Assembly (NCBI GenBank): GCA_964019055.1
Contig: OZ025213.1
Span: 8,760,216 to 8,824,215, forward strand
Source: Anthopleura xanthogrammica
Lineage: Eukaryota > Cnidaria > Anthozoa > Actiniaria > Actiniidae
Direction: 5' to 3'
Length of the DNA: 64,000 nt
The position numbers and the translations under genes were made by a program. A model generated the notes under the pieces. It ran no database searches, had not been told where the DNA came from, and saw only the letters and a program-made list of their open reading frames with translations. Positions 10,903-23,935 of the stretch are shown here, piece after piece (positions within the stretch are counted from its first letter, which is position 1; each line of letters begins with the position of its first letter).

Positions 10903-11599
10903 CTGTCGCCTCGCCGTGCACTAAAGGTCAAGATGAGAAGTAACTTAACACGCGTAATGCAACGCTATTTGTTAGCTGGGACATCATAACTTTAAACTCT
11001 CTGAAAAAGATGCGTCTTTCTTATACTACTAATCTATTTTCCAAAATACAAATATTTTACGTAAACTATTGAATAGTTAGTTTAATTACGTAAGCTAGGA
11101 AAACAACAATAAATGGATATTCTATGCCGGTCTACCAGCCCGGAGCAAACAAATAATCGCGCAAAGCATTGTTAATCAAAACCTGCGGCCCTTCACTATT
11201 GTTTGGAAAAACATTTCTCGAGTGGTTTTTAGATAAATCACAGATGAAATATCACTCTTACAGGGCCGTAGCAGGGGGAGGAGTCGCGGCCCCCAATAAT
11301 TTCGGATGTATCTTACCGTAAATCCTTTATTAAGCCCCGGGGCTTATTTATTTCAGGAACGTTTAAGGGGGGCTTATTGGAGAGGGAGGCTTCATACAGA
11401 GGGGGTCTTATTGATTTTTAGCCGAGACGCAGTAAGTTCTACGCTCCCTATCAGGATATAATATTCTATGACAACTTTATTCCAATATGGTAAACTCAGG
11501 ATTAAACGCAAATATTACTCAGATGGACTGTTTCGTATAATCTATAGGAATGTTAATGGCATGCTATATGTATTATTTGAGAGGAGGAGCTTACGAGAC

Positions 11600-11987
11600 A
11601 TGACGAGACATTTACCGTGGGAATTTATTACAGTGCGGGCACTCCAACCATGAACACTTCAAGGTTTTTTTGACATTTTTTCATAACTATCCAATCAGCG
11701 CTCTCCGTAAAAACAAAGGAATCAAACTTTTTTAGGCGCCATCCAATCACAACAATTAACGGAAAATCTTTAAAAGTTTATTTAACTTTTTCATGTGAAC
11801 TAATGAACTGCTAAATCACACAAATTATGCCGTTTGCTGTGATTGGTTGAGGCCTAAAAAATGTTTGATCCCTTTTTCTATCGAGAGTGCTGATTGGATA
11901 GTTATGAAAAACTTCAAAAAAACCTCGAAGAGTTCATGATTCGAGTGTCCGCACTGCAATGAATTCCCACGGTAAATGTCTCGTCAT
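11600..11987. mobile_element. Palindromic MITE, copy B
   Basis: Unit-B counterpart of the inverted-repeat element at 2338-2725, with the same ends and arms. Confidence 0.7.
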
Positions 11988-12704
11988 TTTATTAACACGC
12001 ACAGAGAGGGCACAGGGAACCCAGTCTCTAAACATGCAGTGCGCTGGGCGCATTTGATTATATCCATGTGAAGAGATCCTCGCCATCAATGAATAAGAAA
12101 TCAACACTAAGCATACTCGAAAATCTGTCAGTGATTATGTTTATTATTTGAAAATGGAATGTGATCAAAAACATTACATCACAATCTATAGATCTCGGAA
12201 ATGGTTAATTCCTGTTTAAAATGAATACAGACATCTATATCACGGGGGGGGGCTAGTATACAAATTAAAGGGAAAAATTTAAGGGGGCGGCTAAAGAAAC
12301 TGAGAAAACCTACAAACTGTGTGATGCCGAGTCCAGGATTGGAACCCGAGATCCCACTGAGGTGCGAATCTTACTAATACTCGTGCAGATTAGTATTTCG
12401 TTATAATTTTCCATAAGAAGTCGAGCCCCTTTTTACTGTCTAGTGTAGTACTGCTTACATCGGATAGCACCACCTTCAATAAGCACTTGCAACAAAGAAT
12501 ACTTTACACATTCATTATTCAATGATCATTGCTGTGAAAATACTAATTTTATTAGCGTTTTTTATTACAATTTCAAAATAGTGAGATATATTGATTATTA
12601 AAATTGACGTGTTTTTAACAGTTAACGATTATAAAGACTCCATGACTAGAGTCCCTTTTTACTTTGTCTTTGTACTTGAGTCATCCATTCATCGTCATGT
12701 GTGG

Positions 12705-13889
12705 TCACTTCTTTTCGTATCCGTTGTGTTTTGGAGCAATGTTCCTGTAGAACTGTGCTTCCCCGTTGTACCCTCGTTTTCGAATGAGATTATCATCTCG
12801 ATCAGAGGACTAATAGGTAGAAAATTAAACAAGTTTAAAGGGGGAAAACACTTACTAGAGCAGAACATAACATGTTGAATTTGTCTAACTTGAAAAAAAG
12901 TCCTTCGAAAACTCACACTATCTGGCCTCAAAAAGACACATCGACTTCTTGCCTCTATTTATCGATCAAACAAAAATGAGATACTCTTCCAGCTTCTCGC
13001 CAAAACTATCCTATACTCGCTCTCTTTAAATTTTTCAGTATTATAGTCTATTGAACACATGTTTCACCTTTTTGCAGTTCGAGATTTTTTAAGCTCAACT
13101 AACATCAAACCGTCTCTGTATAATAGTTTTTGGGGAGCGACATCCCAATGGAATGACAAACTACTCTATCTCGATCGTCTATACATGAAGGTGGTGACCA
13201 TCGACTTCCCGCTTATCAGACAAAACGGTAGGATTTTATCTTAAAAAGAAAATCCTGTCATTCATGATAGCAAATATGGAAAGAGATGAAATAGGGAAGA
13301 ACGAAGGAATGAATAAATGAATACATGGATGAACGAAAGAAAGAAAGATATTTTGAAGTCGCTGATTAACCTTCTTCCGGCTTTTAAAAAAGGCATTAGA
13401 ATTAAAGGTTCATTTAAAAAGGATTGAACCAGCAATTTTTTTCGTTTCTTTATGAGTTTTGACAACGAAACAGAAACATTTTTGCATTGAGTCTTTATGA
13501 AATAGACCGAGAGATATTTTTTGAATTTTTGTAAACCTGGTAATTTGATATTTTACCCCGACAACTTTTAGACCCCCCTTTGGAGAGCCAGTTCTGAGTT
13601 CCAAGATTATCCTTAATGAACAAAAGCAAAACTCATATTCTTGAAATTAGAATTCCAAATGTTTCCCTGGACAAAAGTGGTGTCAACTGATATTAAAGTT
13701 TATATTTCGCTAAGCTTCTCTTCAAAACATTCCAAATTCAACACCAAGACTTACTTGTTCCAACTTGTTTAGGTATCTCTTCCTGCCGCTCTGTGGATTA
13801 TTCCAGGGACCAATGTAGGCTTCAGACTCAACCATCAAGCTTACGATCATAACAAAGGCTAGCACAAAAAGTAACGTTAATTTTCTCAT
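12705..13889 (-). CDS. Family-1 secreted peptide precursor, copy B
   Basis: Exon 1 is 13755-13889 and exon 2 is 12705-12809, with the same donor, acceptor and 79-aa product plan as copy A: signal peptide, YIGPW segment, GRKR and a basic terminal exon. The TATA-like box is at 13978-13985 on the minus strand. Over these exons I saw no coding difference from copy A, so the copy is either very recent or allelic. Confidence 0.73.
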
Positions 13890-14425
13890 CTTGGTTCAAG
13901 GTTTGTGTTAGCTGCTCAGCCGATGATGTGTCTGTAGTCTAGGCGGTTCAGTGTACATGCCTATTGGGTTCATACACCTTTTAAAGCATTGGGTATGGCG
14001 GGGGAACAAGGCTTGAGAGAGTGGTATGACACTTTCACTTATTGTACTATGTATTGATGGGAAGAAAGTGTTTACAATGATAATTAAATCAAGGGGTCTA
14101 GTTTCCGATGTCAACACACCTTATCGGCCAAATAAGGAAAGAGAACGACTAACATAGACGATTTGAAATACTAGGAGTTGATTTGGTGGCGCTTCTTCTT
14201 TACATAGCCATCCATTCAGTTGTTATTCATTGATCTTTAGTACTTATAAAACTCATGAATAATTAATGAGGAAAACACAATAGAAATCATTGTCCGTGGA
14301 GGAGGTTGTATATCTGATACAAAATCGTCCTGATTTGCATAAACTTTAACTCGAATTTTCTCAGCTAAATTCAATTTTATCTTTAAAATTTTAGTACAAC
14401 ATGAATGTATACACCTAGACGTTTC

Positions 14426-14541
14426 ATAAGTAATATACAATATGAGTGTCCGTGTTGTATCAGATATACAATCACTTTACTTCGGCTCGTGGTTGTATAT
14501 CTGATACAACACGGCCACTCATATTGTATATATTACTTATC
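14426..14541. repeat. Hairpin element, unit B
   Basis: Counterpart of 5167-5282, with the same arms and loop. Confidence 0.7.
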
Positions 14542-14628
14542 ATATTCATTACTAATTCATTAGGGTGAGACCCAATGAAATCGCAATACTGGAGTCACAT
14601 GAGAACACTGTAAACCCCGTACAGCTCA

Positions 14629-14755
14629 GCTAATTAGTATTCTGTATCGGATTTAGTGAATACTAATTAGGCTAATTAGTATTCAATAAATTCGATACAG
14701 AATACTAATTAGCCTAATTAGTATTCTGTAAGTCCTATATAGAATACTAATTAGC
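14629..14755. repeat. Alternating inverted repeats, unit B
   Basis: Counterpart of 5370-5496. Confidence 0.6.
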
Positions 14756-15102
14756 CTGTAGGTCCAGCTTAAGGAGGATGGTTACCCAGAGCCTTTTCAA
14801 AAGCCAGTCCCACCAACTAGATCAAAAACCCTGCAACCTTGCTTTCTTAACCTAAACACAATATTCAATGTGGGATGCCCGTACCAAACAATGCGTGACA
14901 TCAGAAAACATTGTACGCATGCTCCTTAGAAACATAACACTGCTTTTCTTAAATAACACTGCTTTTAAAATGTTTTCTTCAGAAATCAGTATCTTCATCA
15001 AGAACGAATATGATAAGAAAGATACAATATTCGTGACAATGTTGTATGGGATATACAATCACTCGCCTCCGGGAAAATATTGTATCTCTTACATAAAACA
15101 CA

Positions 15103-15441
15103 ACACAACATTGATTCATATATTAATCTCCTGTTGTTCACTCCCATATTTGGAAAGATAATAGCCCTATATTCAAATATCACGTCTTTTTTTCGTGTTT
15201 TAACTCGAGTTTTTTCTCGTCCGCTGTTGGTCGCAATGGCGGCTTTGTCGTCATACGCGAGTGCAAATGATAATCAATGATTCCCGCCAAAGGAATTAGT
15301 GGTCCGAAGGAAATCCAATAATGGATCTGATCCCGACTAATCGTTTGATTCAGTCATTTTCATCAAACGTGAAGAACTGACAAACTATTGGGAAAATACC
15401 ACAAATTAGAATGCTTTTGATGACCTCCCTATACTACTCAC
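15103..15441 (+). mobile_element. 346-bp insertion element, left copy, unit B
   Basis: Counterpart of 5844-6182. Confidence 0.7.
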
Positions 15442-17135
15442 GCGCTTATATCTACTCGTAGGCTGTTATGGCTCGGCTCTGTTTTTGCCGGGATGGCGCT
15501 TATATTTTTCTGCGATTTTCCTCGATTGCATATACTTATAGTCACTTCTTTTCGGACTGCACTCTCTAGAAATTAAAATCATCTTGACCATCTAGATCTA
15601 AATGCGTTTTCCCCTTGATTCAAGCTATACTTTCTTGAAAAATATTTTGTTCTGCACTTCATCTAAATTCGGGCAAGTCTCTCTCTACTTTTCCTTGAAT
15701 TTCCCTTTATTTTCTGGATAATTATTAAGTTTTCGGCAATTCATCCCAATTCGGCAACTTGTCTCTTATATTAATTTTCATTTCTCAAAGTGATCACGAG
15801 TGGACATCCATGCTTTTCCCAATGAATTGCATCACTATTTTCTAATTCATTATTATGTTTTTGCAATTCATCCCAATTCAGCGACTTATCTCCTTTCCTG
15901 CTCTCAAGAAATAATTTACTTCAGGGCATCTGTAAAAAATACTCAAACCTCTCTCTACTCAGTTTTTCTTGAAAGTTGCCTACCATTTCAGTCTGGAGAA
16001 TTGTATGTTTTGTAAATTCATCTCAGCCTGTTTCCCGCTCTCTAAATCCTTTCGAAAATCCTTTCGCCTAAATTATACCTCACATCTAATTCAATGCATG
16101 AATAATACAAAAAATTGTAGCTCTACTTTTTTTGCTAATTTTCTGGAGGTTAAATATCCTTCCATCTGTAATTCACCTCAATTGGAAACCCTTTTTAACG
16201 ATGTCTTTTTTTCCCGCTTTCCAAATCATTTCTTGCATCTATTTATACTCAAGTACTACCAGTTATCCGGTAATCTGCACCTCAACCCTCGGGCAAAGCA
16301 TGCGACGGCACTTGTCCACGGCGTTTTACCAATAAACAGAACAATTTGATTCGACTTGGGAGACGCTGTAATAGGTATATTTTTTCTTAAATATAGAGAG
16401 TTTTATTCAAGAACATTTCTCAATGCCGTGCTACCTATTTTGGGATTCATTGTTTAACCTCAAAAACTTTACGAGAAATAAGAGTGGCGCTCTTCTTCAT
16501 ATGATCAAACCACTTTTAAAAATGAGAAATTACATGAACCAACTTGAAGGTTTTCACAATGGACTTGGAATTAAAATTGGAATTAAAATATTGCTTTTAT
16601 TCAAATCCTTTACTCTTGAAACTCCACCGTTTGGTTTAAGAAAGGTTCAAGTAAATGTGCAGCCTATTCATTTTGTTTGGGGCAGGTACGATCGATTTAT
16701 TTATGGAATTGTTGACGAGTGATAGCACGATCCTCTAAACTTTGCGGAGACTATTTTGAGATGATACGCAAGTGCTTTAGTCGCGGTTATTAAAAGAAGT
16801 CTACAAAGTCTTACTTTTCAGTTCAGATTCCCCAATTGAAAGTTCCTTTGTGCCTTAGATGATGACAAATAGTTTCGACGAATTTTAAATTCCCCCTCTC
16901 ATATGGTACGTGACCAGATTTAGAATTATACGCTGATATTTCGAAAAACTTAACCAAGAATACACTAAAAAATACTTGTCCTACCTTTCAATCTCAGTCA
17001 TGGTTGTTATAAAAAATATTCGAAAACATATAATATTTGAGGCGTGAAGATTTTTTTTCTTTTCTTTTGTTCTTTTGTTCTTCATTCTTCTTTGCCTTCT
17101 GGTCTTTCTTTCTCTCTATTATTTTTCTTGGTACT

Positions 17136-17170
<35 letters not shown>

Positions 17171-17603
17171 CTCTTGGAACAGGTTTTATTTGATCGCTAG
17201 ATACAAAGCAAGGACATCAAGACATGATAAGACAAGTAGTGGTAACGTGATAGTCAATAGTTTGGCAAGAAAATAAGAATTCAAATTAAGCTTGTATCTC
17301 TTAATCGTTCAGTTTAGTGGCAATATTCTTATTAATAGTAATATTTTATTACTTTCTAATTCAAATAAAATGTTATAAGTATAAAACTAAAGTCTTGAAG
17401 AGCTTTGAATTGATGGGAACTATTGTATTCTTGGTAAAAGAAACTATTCATGGTAGCAACAGCAACAGCAATTGCAACAGCAGCCGCATCAGTAGCAACC
17501 GTAGCAACAGCAGTAGCAGTAGCACGGCAGTAGCAGTAGCAATAGAAACCAAGAACAACTAAATGTAAAAATAGTCTAGTATGTGCACTCGAATTCACTT
17601 TTG

Positions 17604-17949
17604 AGTGAGTAGTATAGGGAGGTCATCAAAAGCATTCTAATTTGTGGTATTTTCCCAATAGTTTGTCAGTTCTTCACGTTTGATGAAAATGACTGAATCA
17701 AACGATTAGTCGGGATCAGATCCAATATTGGATTTCCTTCGGACCACTAATTCCTTTGGCGGGAATCATTGATTATCATTTGCACTCGCGTATGACGACA
17801 AAGCCGCCATTGCGACCAACAGCGGACGAGAAAAAACTCGAGTTAAAACACGAAAAAAAGACGTGATATTTGAATATAGGGCTATTATCTTTCCAAATAT
17901 GGGAGTGAACAACAGGAGATTAATATATGAATCAATGTTGTGTCGATCG
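17604..17949 (-). mobile_element. 346-bp insertion element, right copy, unit B
   Basis: Counterpart of 8348-8693, with the same 24-bp flanking duplication. The insertion therefore came before the A/B duplication and after the split from unit D. Confidence 0.8.
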
Positions 17950-18148
17950 TATGTGCACTCGAGTTCACTTTTGTTCCGCAAACTGTGATATTAAGAAAAG
18001 GAAAAAACAGCGTGGTTATCTCCGGATATTGGTATCAATTAGATCTCATATCAGACAAGATCACACAACAAAGACTTCCCGGTACCGTGTTATCATCAAT
18101 GGTAATTATCCTACACGTTTAACTACACATTTACTGTTAAGTAAACAC

Positions 18149-18156
18149 TATAAAAG
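18149..18156 (+). promoter_or_regulatory. TATA box, family-2 copy B
   Basis: tataaaag 96 bp before the ATG at 18245, as in copy A. Confidence 0.65.
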
Positions 18157-18244
18157 TGGCTAGGAAGCACCCATCCTGGCACTATCCATCTTCCCTCTTT
18201 ACAAGTCAGAAATAGTAGTAGTTTTACAGCAAAGATCAAGAACA

Positions 18245-19000
18245 ATGAACAAGACGACACTTGCCCTAGTGTTTTGTGTACTTAGTCTTTTGATCGTCAG
18301 TAACGACGCCTATACTGGCTTGTTTAGGCCAAAGGAAACGGGGAAAAAGAAGTCGATCGCTCAAGACGATTTAGTAAGTAATCTTGCAGCCTGAATTTGA
18401 ATTTGTCTTTAATATTATTGTATTGAGTTCTATTAGTTCCCTTTGATTTTCCTGTAGAATTGTACTTTCCACTTCCGTTCCTTCCTTCGTTCTTCTCTTC
18501 GCTCTTCTTGTTATTAATTTTCTCCATTTTTCTTCGTCCTTTTTCTTTTTTTCCTTTCTTCTCGTTTTAAAAATTGGAAGGGTGAATAAAATAGTGCTTC
18601 AACGAACAGCTTAACAGAAAAGTTGTTTAATTAAATTTCTAGGCTCAACTCAATTCAACTTTGTTTTCATTTTCATTTTGATGAATTCATTTGGTTTTTG
18701 TAGTAGTTTTCTTGTGTGAGTTGTAATGGGTTTGCCATTTCATGTTTTTATGTGTTTTGATTCACTTCTTGTGCAGTTCGTCGGGACGTCTAAACTAAAC
18801 ATCATCCTACCAGTCGAAAAACCCCGGCCATTTCCTGTTTATATCATCAAGCGATGTTTGATGAACCTATCTATATATTACACTAATATTCATTCTATTG
18901 ATATTTGAAGCCGAAGTATAGCGCAGAAGAGTTTCAAGATGCCTTGGATTACCTGCGGTCCGTAGGGTCCCAAGCAAGGAAAAGATATCAAGACAAATGA
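18245..19000 (+). CDS. Family-2 secreted peptide precursor, copy B
   Basis: Exon 1 is 18245-18373 and preferred exon 2 is 18911-19000, with the same splice sites and 72-aa plan as copy A. The basic site after the YTGLFRPKET segment reads GKKK here rather than GRKK. The alternative exon is at about 18777-18908. Confidence 0.63.
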
Positions 19001-19775
19001 ATCGGTTCGATAACAGAATAACTGACCACGAATTCGTACCATCCGATGTTGAGTAACATAATTCAGTAACATTTATGAAATCAAGAGCTCTATAAATAAG
19101 CTAAAATAGTTTGACACGTGACTCTCGATGAAGTCATAGAAATACTTATACTATGGGATATCCTCTATATACTGGAGGCGACTTCCTTAGAACGTAAGGA
19201 AACAAGTCAATATTTAGATAATGATAACAAGATAAACGATAATATCTTATATATTTAAAACTTTTGAGCTCAGATGAAAATCAATATATTGATATTGTAA
19301 TATAAATAGCAATGTCAATAAAAAAGATCAATAAAAACATTATGTTCTTTCAATAACGTGCAATCGCAGTTAATCGTGACGAAAAAAGGCAATGCAAAGT
19401 CACTGTCTTTCAAAACCCATTAACTTGCTTTCACTTGGCCTTTAATTCCTTTGATACTCACAAAAACGATACCACCCAGGTATCCCAGTTTACCTTGCCC
19501 GCAATATTACCCAGTGGTATTCACGGCATTGCCCATGAGCATTTGCGGTCATATGATACAGGGATCCCGTGCAGAGTCAGGTCTAATACTCACGTGACAC
19601 TTGTCATGCGATATCCTTGCGTTACCAAAGTGATTGATTGGACGTGTCACAAATTAGTGTTTACGCATGACCTTTCTCATTAGTAGCCTCCTGCGCAGCC
19701 GCTGTGAGGCGCTTCCGGTTCCCATCATTCCCCCACTAGCGTCTGCTCCAACTCGAACAACATTCTTTTCTACAT

Positions 19776-20393
19776 CCAGGTGATCTGACTAGGCGCGCAA
19801 AGCATGATTTCCTGATCTGAAAAAGAATCAATCCCATCATCCACCGTACACTCAATTCATTTGAGTTTCATGGCGGCCATCTTGAAAATAAGCTAATTAT
19901 GAGCGACTTTCTACAATATGCTGACTCATATGATGGGCCACAACATAAACAATATAGGCATATTGCTTATCGACAACTAGCCCGATGGTGCTGGGGCTAT
20001 CTTGGCCATGAAGTAAGGGTTGTACTGCCATCATGTGCAGTAATGTGCATAAGAGCACACTTCCCTCCACCCGGACTAGAAGAACAATTTGAATTGAAAA
20101 AGCGCTTTTTATAAAAGAACACAAACCAAGCTTGAATGAACAAGGACAGTCAATTCCCTTGAGTTTAATGAACTAATCTTAATTCAGAATGTCTTAGTTT
20201 AATCTATTCATTTGCAGTTGATGGCCTTTGGATAAAGGCCGAAATATACAAATTACAAAATGACAACTAGTCTTCTCGTAATTCTATTTCTCATAAAACT
20301 ATATGCCCAAAAGAATATATTTATTATTGTACTTGGTCTCCCCGATTAGCAAAGCACGTGTGCCAAGCTAGAAGTTTCGAGACATTAATAAAG

Positions 20394-20438
<45 letters not shown>

Positions 20439-20574
20439 GTATGCTATTTGGTTTTGTTTTAATTTCCCTCTGTTTATCCATGATTGAGCTCGAAAAGACG
20501 CATGGGATTGATTCTTTTTCGGATATCACGATTCGCAATCTGATTGGCTAATCGCTTTTCCTCAGATCACCTGG
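19776..20574. mobile_element. Inverted-repeat element of 0.8 kb
   Basis: The left end ccaggtgatctga is matched by tcagatcacctgg at the right end. Inside these, aaagaatcaatcccat (about 19824) matches atgggattgattcttt (about 20502). This makes a non-autonomous DNA transposon with imperfect TIRs near 65 bp. It contains another short repeat near 20330-20440. No transposase frame was seen. Confidence 0.65.
20330..20440 (+). mobile_element. Retroposon-like tail with (ATT)n
   Basis: A short unique body (around agaagtttcgagacattaat) runs into aataaagtttatt and then about 14 ATT units, as at the 3' end of a non-LTR or SINE copy. A gcctttggataaaggcc stem lies upstream at about 20223. No 5' end was identified. 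Confidence 0.4.
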
Positions 20575-21715
20575 ATTGTTTTATATTAGCCAATCTAATT
20601 GCTAGATGATTTTTCTTTCATCTTGAGTAGCCGTTGCTGTTTGTGCTAGTAAAGTCACTAAACCCGTGAAATAAAAATTGCTTGATAGTAAAATAGACAC
20701 AAAAGAAAACAATGAAATTAGGGTCTACTAAAGTGTATTAGTCTAACCGAAGGAATTAGTGATCGAAACTCTATGAACAAGGGTAGACTTCTCCGGCGGA
20801 ATGCTGTGTGTTAAGTATTCATAGAAGTACCCCTGAAAAGTTCAAATATATTAACATTTAGTCCTACATTATATTGTAAGGAATAATAGAAGAGAGACAG
20901 CTTGCAGGGTTTAGTTCCTTGAGCATTGTAGCTCAGTACGTAATTTTTGAATACTCGTAAGCAAGCGTGATTTCAATACTAGATTAATATTTCAATACTA
21001 GGCTAATTGATAGTATCAAGTAGTATAGATTCACAAAAATGTCTTTCTTTTCTAAAATTATGGCAACTATGGCTTTTTTCTGATGAATTTTGAACTTATT
21101 TATACAAAAGTCCTGACTTACTTTGCTATAATAGTCATCCACACGCTCATTCTCTAGGGAAAGACGGCCAAGGTCATCAAGGTCGTATACCCACTCACAA
21201 GCTTTTGTGGGGCTCTCTCTGATTGGATAAATCCGTAGAAAGGAATGCCATACTGTTACATCGTATATAAATTTAATAAACACGCTTAGAGGTTGGGGAA
21301 TTAAATGCCATCGGGGATAGACGTAAAAAGATTTTAAAAATAGAAGCGCGACGTCTCAGTTAGGACAACATGTACAACATTTTGAAAATAACAAGTTAAA
21401 CCGGAGGACCATTGACTAAAGTTATCTTTATTCAGTTAATAAGACACTGTAGATTAACACTGTGTAGTTGGCGATGTCCAGAAAAATAGATTTGCTGTGC
21501 AATAAGCGATTAAATTACACAATATATGATAAATCAAAATACTATGCAAAAATTGTCGTCCTCCTGAGCAGAGGCTAAATGTCTTCATTTTCTGCTTCTT
21601 ATCTTTTCTAGCTTACCCTGGATGAATAACAAGGTATCGCATCCGCAGTTGTAGAAGAATAAGAACAATCAGGACAAAATAAGAACAAAAAATACGCAAA
21701 TTTCAAAGGTAACCA
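20575..21715. other. No recognised feature
   Basis: AT-rich sequence between the TIR element and inverted piece D. The longest frame (99 aa, minus strand, 20984-21283) has no family resemblance I can see. Confidence 0.4.
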
Positions 21716-22378
21716 AACTACCCAATTTTGCACGCCATCTTCCATTCGTTATCGAAATTGGGTAAAACCGCTGACGCATTGCTGGCGCATTCGCAAGCAT
21801 GCGCAGACTTAGTGTCCCAATTTTCAATAGATGAAGGGTACGTGGGATGACATGGGCTTAGAAATAATTGAAATGATTTCAAAGTACTCTGGAGCGGACT
21901 TTCCTGGGCACACTGATTGGAAGGTTACCTCATGAATAAATAATAAGCTTTAAAAGACAGTCATAGAACCATCCACACATTGATTTGCCTTTTTTCGTCG
22001 CGATTAACTGCGATTGCACGTTATTGAAAGAACATAATGTTTTTATTGATCTTTATTATTGACATTGCTATTTATATTACAATATCAATATATTGATTTT
22101 CATCTGAGCTCAAAAGTTTTAAATATATAAGATATTATCGTTTATCTTGTTATCATTATCTAAATATTGACTTGTTTTCTTACGTTCTAAGGAAGTCGCC
22201 TCCAGCATATAGAGGATATCCCATGATACAAGTATTTCTATGACGTCAACAAGAGTCACGTGTCAAACTACCTTGGTTTATTGATAGAGCTCTATTGATT
22301 ACATAAATGTTACTGGATTATTTTACTCAACATCGGATGGTACGGATCCGTGGTCAGTTATTCTGTTATTCAACCGAT

Positions 22379-23136
22379 TCATTTGTCTTGATATCTTTTC
22401 CTTGCTTGGGACCCTACGGAACACAGGTAATCCAAGGCATCTTGAAACTTCTCTGCGCTAACATTTGGCTTCAAATATCAATAGAATGAATATTAGTGTA
22501 ATATATAGATAGGTTCATCAAACATCGCTTGATGATATAAACAGGAAATGGCCGGGGTTTTTCGACTGGTAGGATGATGTTTAGTTTAGACGTCCCGACG
22601 AACTGCACAAGAAGTGAATCAAAACACATAAAAACATGAAATGGGAAACCCATTACAACTCACACCCTAAAACTACTACAAAAACCAAATGAATTCATCA
22701 AAATGAAAATGAAAACAAAGTTGAATTGAGTTGAGCCTAGAAATTTAATTAAACAATTTTTCTGTTAAGTTGTTCGTTGAAGCACTATTTTATTCACCCT
22801 TCCAATTTTTAAAACGAGAAGAAAGGAAAAAAAGAAAAAGGACGAAGAAAAAGGGAGAAAATTAAGAACAAGAAGAGCGAACTGAGAAGAACGAAGGAAG
22901 GAACGGAAGTGGAAAGTACAATTCTACAGGAAAATCAAAGGGAACTAATAGAACTCAATACAATAATATTAAAGACAAATTCAAATTCAGACTGCAAGAT
23001 TACTTACTAAAACGTCTTGAGCGATCGACTTCTTTTTCCCCGTTTCCTTTGGCCTAAACAAGCCAGTATAGGCGTCGTTACTGACGATCAAAAGACTAAG
23101 TACACAAAACACTAGGGCAAGTGTCGTCTTGTTCAT
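22379..23136 (-). CDS. Family-2 secreted peptide precursor, copy D
   Basis: Exon 1 is 23008-23136, with donor TTA|GTAAGT, and preferred exon 2 is 22379-22468. The signal peptide and YTGLFRPKET are unchanged and the site is GKKK. The residue before the last one of exon 1 is Val instead of Asp. Exon 2 stays open but has about eight base changes in 90, most of them altering residues (Lys-Tyr to Asn-Val, Glu to Lys, Arg to Cys). The alternative exon (about 22471-22602) is nearly unchanged. The TATA-like box is tataaaaa at 23225-23232. The added Cys in the terminal exon is odd. Confidence 0.65.
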
Positions 23137-23224
23137 TGTTCTTGATCTTTGCTGTAAAACTACCACTATTTCTGACTTGCAAAGAGGGAAGATGGATAGT
23201 GCCAAGATGGGTGCTTCCTAGCCA

Positions 23225-23232
23225 TTTTTATA
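23225..23232 (-). promoter_or_regulatory. TATA box, family-2 copy D
   Basis: tataaaaa on the minus strand about 90 bp before the ATG at 23136. Confidence 0.6.
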
Positions 23233-23849
23233 GTGTTTACTTAACAGTACATGTGTAGTTAAAAGTGTAGGATAATTACCATTGATGATAGCTCTGTACC
23301 GGGAAGTCTTTGTCGTGTTATCTTGTCTGATATGAGATCTAATTGATACCGCCAATGTCCGGAGATAACCACGCTGTTTTTTCCTTTTCTTAACATCACA
23401 GTTTGCGGGACAAAAGTGAACTCGAGTGCACATACTAGACTATTTTTACATTCAGTGGTTCTAGATTTCTATTGATAATGCTACTGCTACTGCTACTGCC
23501 GTGGTACTGCTACTGCTGTTGCTACGGTTGCTACTGATGCGGCTGCTGTTGCAATTGCTGTTGCTGTTGCTACCATGAATAGCTTTTTTTACCAAGAATA
23601 CAATAGTTCCCATCAATTCAAAGCTCTTCAAGACTTTAGTTTTATACTTATAACATTTTATTTGAATTAGAAAGTAATAAAATATTACTATTAATAAGAA
23701 TATTGCCACTAAACTGAACGATTAAGAAATACAAGCTAAATATGAATTCTTATTTTCATGCCAAACTATTGACTATCACGTTATCACTACTTGTCTTATC
23801 ATGTCTTGATGTCCTTGCTTTGTATCTAGCGATCAAATAAAATTTATCC

Positions 23850-23935
23850 TACATCATCCAACATCATCCTACATTATACAATATCATCCTACATCATCCA
23901 ACATCATCCAACATCATCCAACATCAAAGATCATC
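23850..23935 (+). repeat. catcctacat / catccaacat tandem repeat
   Basis: About eight units of a 9-10 bp repeat (catccaacat and variants) exactly at the point where homology of piece D to unit A ends. Confidence 0.85.

Larger units (their letters stand above)
10389..19390 (+). repeat. Tandem duplication, unit B
   Basis: Direct repeat of unit A. It lacks the counterpart of 733-1858, with the join at 11120/11121. Homology stops at about 19386-19390, just after the shared string gacgaaaaaa, where A continues differently. The near identity means either a recent duplication or two haplotypes placed in tandem by the assembler. Confidence 0.93.
21716..23840 (-). repeat. Inverted unit, piece D
   Basis: The reverse complement matches unit A from about 7922 to 10240 and then runs on into A 1241 to about 1306. 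It is clearly more diverged than A is from B. It carries a full family-2 peptide gene. It lacks the 346-bp insertion found in A and B and so shows the empty site. A 9-10 bp tandem repeat (23850-23935) sits where homology ends. Confidence 0.9.
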
